A DNA stretch of 64,000 nt from Novosphingobium sp. CF614 (GCF_900113255.1 NZ_FOOR01000009.1:62001-126000), one strand, 5' to 3'. Positions 1 to 10,006 are shown, numbered from the stretch's first letter. Program-made: numbers and translations. Notes: generated from the letters alone by a model not told the origin.

Positions 1-113
1 TGCGCGAAGGCGACTTCCGGGGCGCCCGCCAGGATCGTAGTCCCAAGGAGCACTGCCGCAACTTGCGACGCACGGCGGGCATCAGTGCTGCGAGCCATTT
101 CCCATCCCATCAT
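1..113 (-). CDS. bamA: Outer membrane assembly factor BamA, N-terminal fragment
   Basis: Only the first 37 codons are inside the window; the gene runs off the left edge. Two adjacent ATG codons are followed by a basic stretch and a hydrophobic segment ending near an Ala-X-Ala-like site, as in a signal peptide. Nothing of the POTRA or barrel domains can be seen. The identification rests on position: in alphaproteobacteria the gene after rseP in this operon is normally bamA, which inserts beta-barrel proteins into the outer membrane. Another exported protein cannot be excluded. Confidence 0.6.
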   Translation of the reverse strand, partial: MMGWEMARSTDARRASQVAAVLLGTTILAGAPEVAFA

Positions 114-271
114 TCTACGCAAAATCCTGTATACGCTTTCGCGATGAACTCGACCGGCCCGGCAGGCACGCTGCCCGTCCGGCAGGCAATCGCAGCCATC
201 TGCCCGATGGAGGGCCTCCAATCAAGCAGCCAAACCCGGCGAGATTGTGATCGCTGGATAAAACCTTCCGG

Positions 272-1657
272 CTATCCCCCGAAAACAGGGAGAGACACCA
301 GATCGTTGACCGTGACGAACAGCATGAGCGCGAGGACCAGTGCCACGCCCGTGCGGATCGCCCATTCCTGACTGCGCACACCCAGAGGCCTGCGACGGAC
401 CAACTCGGCCGCGTAGAACGCCAGGTGTCCGCCATCGAGGCCCGGAATTGGCAGGAGGTTGATGAATGCCAAGTTAATCGAAATCAGCGCGACGAAGCCG
501 GCGAAGGCATCCCAGCCCAGGCTGAACTGCTCGCCCGAATACTTGGCGATCTTGATCGGCCCGCCCAGCTCCTTCACCGATCGCTCGCCGGTGAAGATCT
601 GGCCGACCCCGGCCACCATCATCCGCATCATGGAAAAGCTGCGGGTAACGCCCAGGCCAAGCGCTTCGACGGGTCCGACCGGCTCGATATGGCCGAAGCC
701 GGCGCGGATGCCGAGCTGACCGACTGTCCTGGCATGTCCATCCGCCTCGGTGACGGTGCCGGTGCCGATCGTTACCGGGAAGACATGCGCCTCCCCGCCC
801 CGCATCACGGTTATCGTCACCGTCCTGCCCGGGAACGGCTGGACCAGGCGCGGAATGTCGAAAAAGCTGCGCACGTCGGCATCGTCGATCGCAACGATCC
901 GGTCGCCAGCCTTCATGCCGGCCGTCTCGGCCGTGGAATCGCTCGAGAACCCACCCACCACCGGCACGGCGAAATCGATGCCGAGATCGCCCCCTTCAGC
1001 CGTGTTGCCGAACTCGTCGCTCATCTTCCGGCGCGCGACCGTGACCGGCAGCACCAGTTCGCGCCCGTCGCGCGCGATGGTGATCTTAAGCGCCTTGCCG
1101 GGATAGTAGACGACATGTTCGGGAACGTCGGTAAGGCTTTCGATCCGCGTGCCGTCGATCGCGACGATGCGATCGCCAATCTCCATTCCGGCGGCCCGCG
1201 CCGGCGAATCCTGCGTGAAGGCGGCAACCTCGGCATCGGCCACCTGGCGACCGTTCGCATAGGCGAAGCCGGCCACGATCAGCACGCAGAGCAGGAAATT
1301 GGTCATCGGCCCGGCCAGCACGATCAGCGCGCGCTGCCACAGCGGCTTGGCGTGGAAGGTATGCGATCGCTGTTCCGGCGTCAGCCCGTCCTCGGCCGCC
1401 GACGGCGCGCTCGCGGGGTTCATGTCGCCGGCGAACTGGACATAGCCGCCCAGCGGCAGCGCCGAAAGCTTCCAGCGGGTGCCGCGCCGGTCGGTCCAGC
1501 CGGCGATCTCCTTGCCGAAGCCGATCGAGAAGGCATCGGCCTTCACCCCGAACCAGCGGCCGACCAGATAGTGGCCCAGTTCGTGGATCAGCACCAGCGG
1601 GCCCAGCACGAGCAGGAAGGCGAAGATCGTCGTCAGCAGGTTGGGCGATGCGGTCAA
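272..1657 (-). CDS. rseP: RIP metalloprotease RseP (site-2 protease)
   Basis: A 461-residue inner-membrane zinc protease of the site-2 family. It cleaves anti-sigma factors and signal peptide remnants within the membrane. The zinc motif HELGH is at residues 25-29 in the first membrane segment. Two PDZ domains occupy the middle, and the third-ligand motif LDGGH lies near the C terminus. The frame stays open far upstream, but that part overlaps dxr. I chose the TTG at 1657, which follows GGGGA after the dxr stop and puts the HExxH at the usual distance from the N terminus. Dxr is immediately upstream and bamA downstream, the common alphaproteobacterial order. Confidence 0.93.
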   Translation of the reverse strand: MTASPNLLTTIFAFLLVLGPLVLIHELGHYLVGRWFGVKADAFSIGFGKEIAGWTDRRGTRWKLSALPLGGYVQFAGDMNPASAPSAAEDGLTPEQRSHTFHAKPLWQRALIVLAGPMTNFLLCVLIVAGFAYANGRQVADAEVAAFTQDSPARAAGMEIGDRIVAIDGTRIESLTDVPEHVVYYPGKALKITIARDGRELVLPVTVARRKMSDEFGNTAEGGDLGIDFAVPVVGGFSSDSTAETAGMKAGDRIVAIDDADVRSFFDIPRLVQPFPGRTVTITVMRGGEAHVFPVTIGTGTVTEADGHARTVGQLGIRAGFGHIEPVGPVEALGLGVTRSFSMMRMMVAGVGQIFTGERSVKELGGPIKIAKYSGEQFSLGWDAFAGFVALISINLAFINLLPIPGLDGGHLAFYAAELVRRRPLGVRSQEWAIRTGVALVLALMLFVTVNDLVSLPVFGG

Positions 1658-1671
1658 AGTCAGGCTGTCCC

Positions 1672-2835
1672 CTATCCCACGCTCAGCGTCAGTTGCAGCG
1701 CCCTCGCCCGCGCCTCGCTGTCGACGGCGAGCACGTCGGTCAGGCAGGCGGGTGGCGGCGGTGCATAGGCATTGAGCACGTTTTCCACGTGTGCCGCAAT
1801 CCTGGTGAATGGAATCTGACCATCCAGGAACGCGGCGACCGCCACTTCGTTCGCGGCGTTGAGCACCGCCGGAACCGCGCCGCCGGCCTGCGCCGCCTCC
1901 CGGGCCAGGCGCGTGGCCGGAAAACGCTCCTCGTCCGGCTTGCGGAACGTCAGCTCGCCGATCGCGGCCAGGTCCAGCGGCTCGCACGGGGTATCCATGC
2001 GGCGCGGCCAGGCGAGCGCCGAGGCGATCGGCACGCGCATGTCCGAGGGGCCGAGCTGCGCCAGCGTCGAACCGTCGCGGTACTCGACCATCGAATGGAC
2101 GATCGATTGCGGGTGGACGATGATGCGCAGGCGGTCCAGCCCCACCGGGAACAGGTGATGCGCCTCGATCAGTTCCAGGCCCTTGTTGAACATCGTGGCG
2201 GAATCGACGCTGATCTTGGCGCCCATGTCCCAATTCGGATGGCGAACCGCCTCCGCCGGGGTCGCCGCGCACAGGCGTTCCCACGGCCAGTCGCGGAACG
2301 GACCGCCGCTCGCGGTCAGGGTGATCCAGCGCACGTGCGCCGGATCGTTGCCGGCCAGGCACTGGAAGATGGCGTTGTGCTCCGAATCGATCGGCAGCAG
2401 CGTGGCGCCGTGCGTGGCCACGGCGGCGATCATCACCTCGCCGGCCGAAACCAGCGCTTCCTTGTTGGCAAGCGCGATGATCCCGCCCTGCTCGATCGCC
2501 GCCATGGTCGGGGCCAGCCCCGCGCAGCCGACGATCGCCGCCACCGTAAGGTCCGCGCCGCGCGCCGCCGCCTCCACCAGCGCCGCCGCGCCGCCGGCCG
2601 CCGCGATGCCGGACCCGGAGAGCGCCGCGCGCAGTTCGGGCAGCCGCGTCTCGTCGGCGATGACCGCGACCTCGGCCGAGAACTCCCGCGCCAGGCGGGC
2701 CAGCTCGGCGGCGTTGGAATGCGCCGTCAGCGCGCGAACGCCCCAGGTGCCGGGCTGGCGCCGCACGAGATCGAGCGTGGAGGCGCCGACCGAACCCGTG
2801 GCGCCAAGGAGGGAAAGCGTGCGCATGCCTGTCAT
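1672..2835 (-). CDS. dxr: 1-deoxy-D-xylulose 5-phosphate reductoisomerase
   Basis: Converts DXP to MEP using NADPH, the first committed step of the non-mevalonate isoprenoid pathway. The protein has 387 residues, a normal length. The NADPH-binding motif GATGSVG is at residues 11-17 and the metal-binding region reads DSEHNAIFQ. The start at 2835 overlaps the cdsA stop as ATGA; a second ATG three codons downstream is also possible. It lies in the same operon as uppS, which consumes isoprenoid precursors, and cdsA. Confidence 0.95.
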   Translation of the reverse strand: MTGMRTLSLLGATGSVGASTLDLVRRQPGTWGVRALTAHSNAAELARLAREFSAEVAVIADETRLPELRAALSGSGIAAAGGAAALVEAAARGADLTVAAIVGCAGLAPTMAAIEQGGIIALANKEALVSAGEVMIAAVATHGATLLPIDSEHNAIFQCLAGNDPAHVRWITLTASGGPFRDWPWERLCAATPAEAVRHPNWDMGAKISVDSATMFNKGLELIEAHHLFPVGLDRLRIIVHPQSIVHSMVEYRDGSTLAQLGPSDMRVPIASALAWPRRMDTPCEPLDLAAIGELTFRKPDEERFPATRLAREAAQAGGAVPAVLNAANEVAVAAFLDGQIPFTRIAAHVENVLNAYAPPPPACLTDVLAVDSEARARALQLTLSVG

Positions 2836-3587
2836 CGTGGCTGGAACAATAGCATGAGGGCCAGTAAAAAAAGTACCGCGAGCAGGCCGTCCACGCGATC
2901 GAGGAAACCGCCGTGCCCGGGAATGAGATTGCCCGAATCCTTGACCCCGGCCCGGCGCTTCATCCAGCTTTCGAAGAAATCGCCGGCCTGCGCGCAGATG
3001 GCCACGAAGATTCCCGTCATCACGCAAGTGGCGAACAGGGGAACCGGCCTTGCCTGGAGATACCAGCACGGCTGCGTCCCCAGGCAGGCCGCGACGTCCG
3101 CGGAGATCCCGGCCTGGCTCAGCCAGATCGCTCCATCCCGCCACAGCCGCACGGCGCACAGCAGGGCCAGCGTCGCGCCCAGCACCCCGCCCAGCAGGCC
3201 CGACCAGGTCTTCGAAGGGCTGATCGAGGGCGCGATCTTCGGCCCGCCCAGCGCGCGGCCGGTGAAATAGGCCCCGACATCGACGGCGATGACCGCAACC
3301 AGGACCGTCAGCAGCGGCGCCAGGGTAAAGGCCGGATTACGCAGGAACAGCAGCATCGCCGCGCCGGTGCCGACATAGAGCATGCCCGCGAAATTCCAGA
3401 AACCGCGCGCGGCCGGGTTCCGCGTGCCCATCCGCGCGATCCGGATCCATTCCCACAGCGTTCCCACCGCCACGGCGCAGACGAACGCGATCCAGACTGC
3501 CCCGCCCAGCCAGAGCGCAAGACCCGAAACGGCGATCATCACCGCCGCCGAGCCGGTGCGCACGCGCAAGTCCGATGCCCCCGTCAA
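2832..3587 (-). CDS. cdsA: Phosphatidate cytidylyltransferase
   Basis: Makes CDP-diacylglycerol from phosphatidate and CTP at the inner membrane, feeding all phospholipid synthesis. The protein has 251 residues and several hydrophobic segments. The C-terminal family signature is clear: a Lys-Arg pair, then KDSGNLIPGHGG followed by a DR pair. It sits between uppS (30-nt gap) and dxr (ATGA overlap), so it is probably co-transcribed and translationally coupled to dxr. Confidence 0.95.
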   Translation of the reverse strand: MTGASDLRVRTGSAAVMIAVSGLALWLGGAVWIAFVCAVAVGTLWEWIRIARMGTRNPAARGFWNFAGMLYVGTGAAMLLFLRNPAFTLAPLLTVLVAVIAVDVGAYFTGRALGGPKIAPSISPSKTWSGLLGGVLGATLALLCAVRLWRDGAIWLSQAGISADVAACLGTQPCWYLQARPVPLFATCVMTGIFVAICAQAGDFFESWMKRRAGVKDSGNLIPGHGGFLDRVDGLLAVLFLLALMLLFQPR

Positions 3588-3617
3588 CCGTTCCTCCGCG
3601 TTTCGGGAAAGATTAGC

Positions 3618-4307
3618 CTAACGCCCGCCATAGCGCCTCTCGCGAGCCGCGAAAGTCTCCAGCGCCTCGCGCAAGTGCTCGACGGTGAAATCCGGCCAGA
3701 GCACGTCGGTGAACAGCATCTCGGCATAGGCGCACTGCCAGAGCAGGAAATTGGACAGCCTTACCTCGCCCGAAGTGCGGATCAGCAGATCGAGCGGCGG
3801 CAGGTCGGCGGTGTCGAGTTCGACGGCGATCGTCTCGGGCGTGATCGGGCCTTTCGCGGCCGCCCTGGTCGCGGCGCGGGCGATCTCGTCCTGCGCGCCA
3901 TAGTTCAGCGCGACCGCCAGCGTGGTGCCGGAATTGCCGGCCGTGCGGGCGATCGCCTTTTCCACCAGTTCGACGACATCCGGCTTGAAGGCCTTGTAGT
4001 TGCCGATGATCCTGAGCCGCACCCCCGCCTCGGCGAATTCCTCGAGGTCGGAGAGGATAAAGCGCTTCATCAGGCTCATGAGGTCGGAAACTTCCTCCTC
4101 CGGCCGCCGCCAGTTCTCGGTAGAGAAGGCATAAAGCGTCAGCGCCTCCAGCCCCAGCTCGCGCGCGCCGCGTACCACCCGGCGCACCGCCTCGACCCCG
4201 CGCTGGTGGCCGAGCGCGCGCGGCAGGTGCCGCTTCTTCGCCCAGCGCCCGTTGCCGTCCATGATGATGGCGACGTGGCGCGCGCGCGCGGGTTTGTCCT
4301 GGCTCAT
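3618..4307 (-). CDS. uppS: Di-trans,poly-cis-undecaprenyl diphosphate synthase
   Basis: Condenses isopentenyl diphosphate with farnesyl diphosphate to give the C55 carrier lipid for peptidoglycan. The protein has 229 residues. The catalytic motif IMDGNGRWAK with Asp17 is near the start, and a SGEVRLSNFLLWQ block near the C terminus is typical of the family. An ATG nine codons further upstream (4334) exists, but GAGGAG lies six bases before the ATG at 4307, so I use the latter. Confidence 0.95.
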   Translation of the reverse strand: MSQDKPARARHVAIIMDGNGRWAKKRHLPRALGHQRGVEAVRRVVRGARELGLEALTLYAFSTENWRRPEEEVSDLMSLMKRFILSDLEEFAEAGVRLRIIGNYKAFKPDVVELVEKAIARTAGNSGTTLAVALNYGAQDEIARAATRAAAKGPITPETIAVELDTADLPPLDLLIRTSGEVRLSNFLLWQCAYAEMLFTDVLWPDFTVEHLREALETFAARERRYGGR

Positions 4308-4338
4308 CGGGAACTCCTCAAGGCGAGGGGCCATAGCC

Positions 4339-4896
4339 TCACTTGTTGAGGATTTCCTTTTCCTTGCGGGCCAATTCGTCGTCCACGGCCTTGATCTGCT
4401 CGTCGGTCAGCTTCTGGACGTCGGCCTCGGCGCGCTTTCTCTCGTCCTCGGAGATTTCCTTCTTGTTCTCGTCGGCCTTGAGGTTCTCCATGCCGTCGCG
4501 CCGCACGTTGCGGATGGCGACGCGCGCCTTTTCGGCATAGGAACTCGCCAGCTTGGCCAGTTCCTTGCGGCGCTCCTCGGTCAGGTCCGGGATCGGCAGG
4601 CGCAGGGTATTGCCATCGTTGATCGGGTTCAGGCCCAGGCCGGCCGAACGGATCGCCTTCTCCACCGGGCCGACGTTGGACTTGTCCCAGACCTGCACCG
4701 ACAGCATGCGCGGCTCCGGCGCGGAGATCGTCGCGACCTGCAGGATCGGCATATGGCTGCCATAGACCTCGACGGTGATCGGTTCGAGCAGCGCGGTGTT
4801 GGCGCGCCCGGTGCGCAGGCCGGAGAGGTCGTGTTTGAGCGAATCGACGGCGCCCTTCATGCGGCGCTCCAGGTCGGCCTTGTCATACTTGGCCAT
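4339..4896 (-). CDS. frr: Ribosome recycling factor
   Basis: Splits post-termination ribosomes together with EF-G. The length of 185 residues is exactly that of the family. Recognisable blocks are LRTGRAN near residue 27 and a long charged helical C-terminal part ([18 protein letters not shown]). The gene starts three bases after the pyrH stop and is followed by uppS, the common pyrH-frr-uppS order. Confidence 0.97.
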   Translation of the reverse strand: MAKYDKADLERRMKGAVDSLKHDLSGLRTGRANTALLEPITVEVYGSHMPILQVATISAPEPRMLSVQVWDKSNVGPVEKAIRSAGLGLNPINDGNTLRLPIPDLTEERRKELAKLASSYAEKARVAIRNVRRDGMENLKADENKKEISEDERKRAEADVQKLTDEQIKAVDDELARKEKEILNK

Positions 4897-4899
4897 GGT

Positions 4900-5622
4900 T
4901 CAGGCTCCTTTCTGGACGACCGTCTGCGTGCCTTCGCCCGCGAGCACTTTGGCAAGATTGCCTTTCTCGCGGATCGAGAACACGACGATCGGAATGGCAT
5001 TGTCGCGGCACAGGGCCACGGCGGAAGCGTCCATCACCTTGAGATTATCGGCGAGGACCGTGTCGTAATCGACTGTTTCGTAACGCTTCGCGGCGGGATT
5101 CGTCTTGGGATCGCTGTCATAGACGCCGTCCACGCTGGTGCCCTTGAACAGGGCATCGCACTGCATTTCGGCGGCGCGCAGCGCGGCGCCCGAATCGGTG
5201 GTGAAATAGGGCGCGCCGACACCGGCGGCGAAGATCACCACGCGGCCCTTCTCAAGATGCCGCTCGGCCCGGCGGCGGATCACCGGCTCGCAGACCTGGT
5301 CCATCTGCACCGCCGACTGGACGCGGGTGTGAACCCCGAGCTGCTCCAGCGCGTTCTGCATCGCCAGCGCATTCATCACCGTCGCCAGCATGCCCATGTA
5401 GTCGGCCTGGGCGCGGTCCATGCCCTTGGCCGCCCCGGCCATGCCGCGAAAGATATTGCCGCCCCCGATGACGAGGCAGATTTCCAGCCCGGTCTCCTTG
5501 GCCGCCTTCACTTCCCGGGCCATTTCGGCGACGAATTCCGGATCGATGCCGAACTGCTGCCCCCCCATCAGCACCTCGCCCGACAGCTTGAGCAGGATGC
5601 GTTTGTAGGGGGAGGATGACAT
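4900..5622 (-). CDS. pyrH: UMP kinase
   Basis: Phosphorylates UMP to UDP. The protein has 240 residues and belongs to the amino acid kinase fold rather than the NMP kinase fold. The N-terminal KLSGEVLMG block and the glycine-rich GGGNIFRG phosphate loop are present. The frame is open upstream to 5751, but AGGAG precedes the ATG at 5622 and the known N terminus begins there. A terminator separates it from tsf, so pyrH-frr and the following genes may have their own promoter in the 5623-5754 gap. Confidence 0.95.
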   Translation of the reverse strand: MSSSPYKRILLKLSGEVLMGGQQFGIDPEFVAEMAREVKAAKETGLEICLVIGGGNIFRGMAGAAKGMDRAQADYMGMLATVMNALAMQNALEQLGVHTRVQSAVQMDQVCEPVIRRRAERHLEKGRVVIFAAGVGAPYFTTDSGAALRAAEMQCDALFKGTSVDGVYDSDPKTNPAAKRYETVDYDTVLADNLKVMDASAVALCRDNAIPIVVFSIREKGNLAKVLAGEGTQTVVQKGA

Positions 5623-5754
5623 GGTCGCGCGGTCTCCTGGGGCGTGAGTGGGTGCGGCTTTAGGAGGAGCGGCGCGGATTGCCAAGGGGAGAGGTTGTGG
5701 ATGATGCGGATCGCCGCGCCTGACCGATTGCGCCTCCGACTTCACGCGCATGAC

Positions 5755-5791
5755 GAAAAAACGGGCCGGGAAGCCATCGCTCCCCGGCCCG
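5755..5791 (-). terminator. Rho-independent terminator after tsf
   Basis: Reading the minus strand after the tsf stop codon there is a 9-bp perfect GC stem (CGGGCCGGG / CCCGGCCCG) with a 12-base loop, followed at once by a run of T residues. It separates rpsB-tsf from the pyrH-to-bamA genes. Confidence 0.88.
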
Positions 5792-5826
5792 CTCTGTTCT
5801 TTTCGAAGCAGGCGTTGGCCGAACGA

Positions 5827-6750
5827 TCAGCCCGCCACTGCCGCGGCCACTTCCGCCGCGAAGTCGGAGACTTCCTTCTCGATGCCTTCGCCGAGCTGGA
5901 AGCGCACGAAATCCTTGAGGACGATCTTGGCGCCCGCTTCCTTGCCGGCCGCGTCGACGACCTGCTGGATCGGGGTCTTGTTGTCCATCACGAAGACCTG
6001 GCTGAGCAGCGCGTTTTCCTTGGCGTACTTGGCGATCGCGCCATCGACCATCTTGGCCTGGACGTTCTCGGGCTTGCCGGATTCGGCGGCCTTTTCGGCG
6101 GCGATCTTGCGCTCGCGCTCGATCAGCGCGGGATCGAGATCCTCGGCGTTGAGCGCCAGCGGGAAGGCGGCGGCGATGTGCATCGCGATCTGCTTGCCCA
6201 GCGCTTCGAGCGCGTCAGCCGAAGCCGAAGACTCAAGCGCGACGAGCACGCCGATCTTGCCGAGGTTCGGCGCCGCGGCGTTGTGCATGTAGGGCACGAT
6301 CAGGCCTTCGCTCACTTCGACCGTCTTCATGCGGCGAACCTGCTGGTTCTCGCCGATGGTGGCGACGTTGTTGGTCAGCGCTTCGCCCACGGTGCCGCCG
6401 TCCGGGTAAGCGGCGGCCTTGAGCGTCTCGACGTCGTCACCCGCGATACCCAGCGCCACTTCGGTGGTCTTGCGCACGAAGTCCTGGAACTGGTCGTTCT
6501 TGGCGACGAAGTCGGTTTCCGAGTTGACTTCGACGGCAACGCCCCTGGTGCCGGTCACGGCCACGCCGACAAGGCCTTCGGCGGCGGTGCGGCTCGATTT
6601 CTTGGCGGCGGCGGCCAGGCCCCTGGCGCGCAGCGCGTCGACGGCGGCCTCGATGTCGCCGCCGGTCTCGTCGAGAGCCTTCTTGCAGTCCATCATGCCG
6701 GCGCCAGTGCGCTCGCGCAGGTTCTTCACGTCAGCGGCGGTGTAAGCCAT
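5827..6750 (-). CDS. tsf: Translation elongation factor Ts
   Basis: Guanine-nucleotide exchange factor for EF-Tu. The protein has 307 residues. The N-terminal UBA-like part reads [19 protein letters not shown], and the core nucleotide-exchange motif TDFVAKN is present near residue 80. It follows rpsB with a 119-base gap. That gap carries two potential hairpins (6775-6789 and 6801-6829) which could modulate read-through from rpsB. Confidence 0.97.
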   Translation of the reverse strand: MAYTAADVKNLRERTGAGMMDCKKALDETGGDIEAAVDALRARGLAAAAKKSSRTAAEGLVGVAVTGTRGVAVEVNSETDFVAKNDQFQDFVRKTTEVALGIAGDDVETLKAAAYPDGGTVGEALTNNVATIGENQQVRRMKTVEVSEGLIVPYMHNAAAPNLGKIGVLVALESSASADALEALGKQIAMHIAAAFPLALNAEDLDPALIERERKIAAEKAAESGKPENVQAKMVDGAIAKYAKENALLSQVFVMDNKTPIQQVVDAAGKEAGAKIVLKDFVRFQLGEGIEKEVSDFAAEVAAAVAG

Positions 6751-6869
6751 CGCTCATATCCTCTTGGTTGGGAGGGCCACTTGGTGGCCTTCAAATGGGT
6801 GCGCGCCAGGCCCATTGGACCCGGCGCGCGACAATTCCATGACGAAAGTGTCGTCGGCGCCGGCGCCGA

Positions 6870-7634
6870 TCAGGCCCCAGCGATCTCTTCGACGGCTTCC
6901 TCGACCGGCTCGTCCATGGCACCGATGTCGGCACCGCTGACGATCACCGCCTCGCGGCCGCCCTTGGTCGCGGCCTGGGCCACGGCGTCGCAGTAAAGGC
7001 GCACGGCGCGGCTGGCATCGTCGTTGGCCGGGATCGGGAAGGCGATGCCATCGGGCGAGACGTTCGAATCGAGGATCGCCACGACCGGGATGCCCAGCAC
7101 GTTGGCTTCCTTGATCGCCAGGTCTTCCTTGTTGGCGTCGATCACGAACATCACGTCGGGAATGCCGCCCATGTCGCGGATGCCGCCGAGCGAAAGCTCG
7201 AACTTGTCACGCTCGCGCGTGAGCTGGAGCACTTCCTTCTTGGTGAGACCGGTGGTGTCGCCCGCAAGCTGCTCTTCCAGCGCCTTGAAGCGCTTGATCG
7301 AGCCCGAGATGGTCTTCCAGTTGGTGAGCATGCCGCCCAGCCAGCGGTGGTTGACGTAGTGCTGGCCGCAGGCACGGGCGGCCTGGGCGATCGGTTCCTG
7401 CGCCTGGCGCTTGGTGCCGACGAACAGCACCTTGCCGCCGGCCTGGACCGTGGCCGAGACGAATTCCAGCGCGCGGGCCATCAGCGGCACCGTCTGCGAC
7501 AGGTCGATGATGTGGATGCCGTTGCGGGCGCCGAAGATATACGGCTTCATCCGCGGGTTCCAGCGGTGGGTCTGGTGGCCGAAGTGCGCGCCGACTTCGA
7601 TAAGCTGCTGCATGGTGACGACGGGAGCCGCCAT
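6870..7634 (-). CDS. rpsB: 30S ribosomal protein S2
   Basis: Small-subunit protein S2, 254 residues. Family blocks are [20 protein letters not shown] near the N terminus and [12 protein letters not shown] with PVVAILDSN in the C-terminal half. The start at 7634 is preceded by AGGAAA; the frame is open further upstream, but that part is not S2. It is the first gene of the rpsB-tsf unit, whose promoter should lie in 7635-7870. Confidence 0.97.
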   Translation of the reverse strand: MAAPVVTMQQLIEVGAHFGHQTHRWNPRMKPYIFGARNGIHIIDLSQTVPLMARALEFVSATVQAGGKVLFVGTKRQAQEPIAQAARACGQHYVNHRWLGGMLTNWKTISGSIKRFKALEEQLAGDTTGLTKKEVLQLTRERDKFELSLGGIRDMGGIPDVMFVIDANKEDLAIKEANVLGIPVVAILDSNVSPDGIAFPIPANDDASRAVRLYCDAVAQAATKGGREAVIVSGADIGAMDEPVEEAVEEIAGA

Positions 7635-7871
7635 AATCGTTTCCTTTCCGGTTCGACCTCTGGAAAGCTGGAACCGTGCGGATCGCCCGAAGGCATCTTG
7701 ACCGCTGCGGCACCGGTATGTGCGCTTTCCATGTGGATTTGCCATGGCCGGAGGAGCCGGGAATTCGGCCCTTTCCGCCTTAGCGGGGCCGCCCTTAGCC
7801 CTGTTTGCTTCGGAAATCCAGCCTATTTCGCCGCCGCCGGAACCCGGCCCGCCCCCGCTTGCGCCGAACGG
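7635..7871. other. Intergenic region upstream of rpsB and fixL
   Basis: This stretch is divergent between rpsB and fixL and continues into a palindromic repeat at 7872. It must hold the rpsB promoter and leader on the minus strand. Open frames cross it, but none has a ribosome binding site or a protein-like composition. I could not single out a convincing promoter or leader structure. Confidence 0.4.
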
Positions 7872-8038
7872 AGCCAAACTCCTCATCGATCTGGAAAATA
7901 TTGCGGCCGAAGACGATGCGGCAATCCGGGTGTTGGCCAGGGCGATCTTGCGTTGCCCTGGCCAACACCCGGGATTGCTTCGCCGCCTCGCGAAGACGCA
8001 AGGGGGAAGATTGAGTCTCGTTCAAGGAGACTTGGTAG
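7872..8038. repeat. Dispersed palindromic repeat, copy A
   Basis: A copy of the window's main repeat family. The left end (GCCAAACTCCTCATCGATCT) corresponds to the ATACCAAGTCTCATTGATCG end of the best copy at 55913. The centre is a long near-perfect hairpin around CAATCCGGG...CCCGGGATTG, and the right end is GAGACTTGGTA. This is the only copy that lies 5' of a gene on both sides (rpsB and fixL). Confidence 0.75.
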
Positions 8039-8117
8039 AAGTCATTTCAAATCGTACGAGCCCGCAAGCCGTATCGCAGGTTGCAGCGATTGTCCGGCTG
8101 CGTTAACCCCTGCCGCC

Positions 8118-9287
8118 ATGGGCGAACGATCGTCAGACAGCGATGACCCGGGTCAGCAGCACATCCCAGTGGATCTGGGGAACGAAGCTTATCTGCGTTC
8201 GATCCTGGACAGCGTGCCCGATGCCATGATCGTCATCGACGATGCCGGCAGGATCATCTCGTTCAGTTCCGCGGCCGAACGCATGTTCGGCTACATCGAG
8301 GCCGAGCTGATCGGCGAGAATGTCAGCACGCTGATGCCTTCTCCCGACCGGGAACGGCACGACATGTATCTCAACCGCTATCTCGTCACCAGCGAGCGGC
8401 GCATCATCGGCATCGGCCGCGTCACCACGGCGCGCCGCCGCGACGGCAGCACGTTTCCGATCGAACTGTCGGTGGGGGAAGCGCTGTTCGGTCCGCGCCG
8501 CGTCTATACCGGCTTCATTCGCGACCTGACCGAACGGCAGCGGACGGAGTTGAGGCTGCACGACCTGCAGGACGCGCTCACCCACGTTTCGCGCGTCACG
8601 GCGATGGGAACGTTGGCGACCTCCATCGCGCACGAACTCAACCAGCCGCTCACAGCCGTCACCAATTACGTCCAGACCGCGAGCGACATGCTCGCCGATC
8701 CGGACCCCGACAAGATCGCCCTCGTCCGCGAAGCGCTGGACGAATGCGCCACCCAGACCATCCGTGCCGGCCAGATCGTGCGACGGCTGCGCGACTTCAT
8801 TTCGCGCGGCGAAACCGAGCGGCAGATCGTCGAGCTTCCGCGCCTGGTCAGCGAAGCCAGCGCGCTGGCCTTCGTGGGCGTGGGCGGCCGATCGGTGGAA
8901 TTCAACGTGCAGATCGATCCGACCGCGGAACTGCTGCTGGTGGATCGCATCCAGATTCAGCAGGTCCTGCTCAATCTCATCAGGAACGCGATCGAGGCCA
9001 TGGAGAAGGTGCACCTCAAGCGCCTGGAGCTTAGCAGCCAGCCCGGACGCGATGGTTTCGTCCAAGTGATCGTGGCGGACAGCGGGCCCGGCCTGGCGCC
9101 CGAAGTCGCGGAGCAGCTGTTCCAGCCCTTCACCACCACCAAGGCGGCGGGCATGGGCCTGGGCCTTTCGATCTGCCGGACGATCGTCGAGGCGCATGGC
9201 GGAAAGATCTGGGCCGAACCCTCGCGCCTGGGCGGCACCGCATTCCATTTCACCCTGCCCGAAGCGGAGATTCGAGACGATGAATGA
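8118..9287 (+). CDS. fixL: Oxygen-sensor histidine kinase FixL
   Basis: A 389-residue soluble sensor kinase that switches off when oxygen binds its haem and phosphorylates FixJ when oxygen is low. One PAS domain spans about residues 25-140. His81 in RERHDMYLNRYL matches the haem-ligand histidine of Bradyrhizobium FixL (His200), and Arg101 in IIGIGRV matches the oxygen-contact Arg220. The phosphorylated His172 is in AHELNQPL. N-box, G1 and G2 ATP motifs follow. The start ATG at 8118 is the first in a frame that is otherwise open far upstream. It overlaps fixJ by eight bases, so the pair is coupled. No membrane segment is present. Confidence 0.92.
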   Translation: MGERSSDSDDPGQQHIPVDLGNEAYLRSILDSVPDAMIVIDDAGRIISFSSAAERMFGYIEAELIGENVSTLMPSPDRERHDMYLNRYLVTSERRIIGIGRVTTARRRDGSTFPIELSVGEALFGPRRVYTGFIRDLTERQRTELRLHDLQDALTHVSRVTAMGTLATSIAHELNQPLTAVTNYVQTASDMLADPDPDKIALVREALDECATQTIRAGQIVRRLRDFISRGETERQIVELPRLVSEASALAFVGVGGRSVEFNVQIDPTAELLLVDRIQIQQVLLNLIRNAIEAMEKVHLKRLELSSQPGRDGFVQVIVADSGPGLAPEVAEQLFQPFTTTKAAGMGLGLSICRTIVEAHGGKIWAEPSRLGGTAFHFTLPEAEIRDDE

Positions 9288-9897
9288 AAGCCAGCGGGTC
9301 TATCTTGTCGATGACGACGAAGCGATCCGCCGTTCTGCCTCGTTCATGCTGCGCACTTCCGGATATGCGGTTACGACATTCGGGACCGGCATCGAATTCC
9401 TGGAGGCCGTGGACGAGCTTGAGCCGGGTTGCGTCCTTCTTGACGTGCGCATGCCCGAAATCAGCGGACTCGAAGTCCAGCAGGTGCTGCGTGATCGGGG
9501 GATTGCCCATCCCGTGGTGGTGATGACGGGGCACGGCGATGTCACCGTGGCCGTCCAGGCGATGAAGGCCGGGGCGGTGGACTTCATCGAGAAGCCCTTC
9601 GACAAGGCCGTGCTTCTGGAAGCCATCGAGGACGGTTTTACGCGGATCGCCCAGGCCGGCAGCAGCATGGCAAGGCGTGAGGAGGCGCAGGCGCGCCTGC
9701 GCGTGCTGACCCCGCGCGAGACCGATGTGCTGGAAGGGCTCGTGCGCGGGCATCCCAACAAGACCATTGCCTATGACCTCGGCATCAGCCCCCGCACCGT
9801 GGAGGTCCATCGCGCGAACCTCATGCAGAAGCTGGAGGTCGCAAGCCTCTCCGAAGCCTTGCGCGTCGCCTTCGCCGCCGGATTGGGCTCGGATTAG
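9280..9897 (+). CDS. fixJ: Response regulator FixJ
   Basis: A 205-residue two-domain transcription activator controlled by FixL. The receiver domain has acidic residues Asp11-Asp13 and the phosphoacceptor Asp55 in CVLLDVRMPE. The C-terminal LuxR-type helix-turn-helix begins at about residue 140 (LTPRETDVLEGLVRG; SPRTVEVHRANLMQKL). The start at 9280 lies inside the end of fixL. The usual FixJ target is a FixK/FNR gene; the FNR-type gene at 10479-11180 is the obvious local candidate, but no FixJ site was identified. Confidence 0.92.
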   Translation: MNESQRVYLVDDDEAIRRSASFMLRTSGYAVTTFGTGIEFLEAVDELEPGCVLLDVRMPEISGLEVQQVLRDRGIAHPVVVMTGHGDVTVAVQAMKAGAVDFIEKPFDKAVLLEAIEDGFTRIAQAGSSMARREEAQARLRVLTPRETDVLEGLVRGHPNKTIAYDLGISPRTVEVHRANLMQKLEVASLSEALRVAFAAGLGSD

Positions 9898-9993
9898 GCG
9901 GCAAAGCCGCCGCAGCAATCTGCCCTGGATTGCCGCGCCCGCCTGCGGCGGCTGGCAACGCCGAAGGAAGCGGAACAGGAAGAAACTCGGTAC
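9898..9993. repeat. Dispersed palindromic repeat, copy B (degenerate)
   Basis: Starts directly after the fixJ stop codon. It retains GCAATCTGCCCTGGATTGC, a GC-rich stem and the end AAACTCGGTAC, matching the right half of the family. The left half is eroded. It could act as a 3' end structure for fixLJ and for the convergent gene at 10007. Confidence 0.55.
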
Positions 9994-10006
9994 GAATCCC
10001 GGGGCG

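Noticed and set aside
1658..2362. N-terminal extension of the rseP frame
   Set aside because: It overlaps dxr in full and shows no family similarity; the TTG at 1657 gives the standard N terminus.
7720..8106. Plus-strand frame upstream of fixL
   Set aside because: It runs through repeat copy A and has low-complexity sequence and no start signal.
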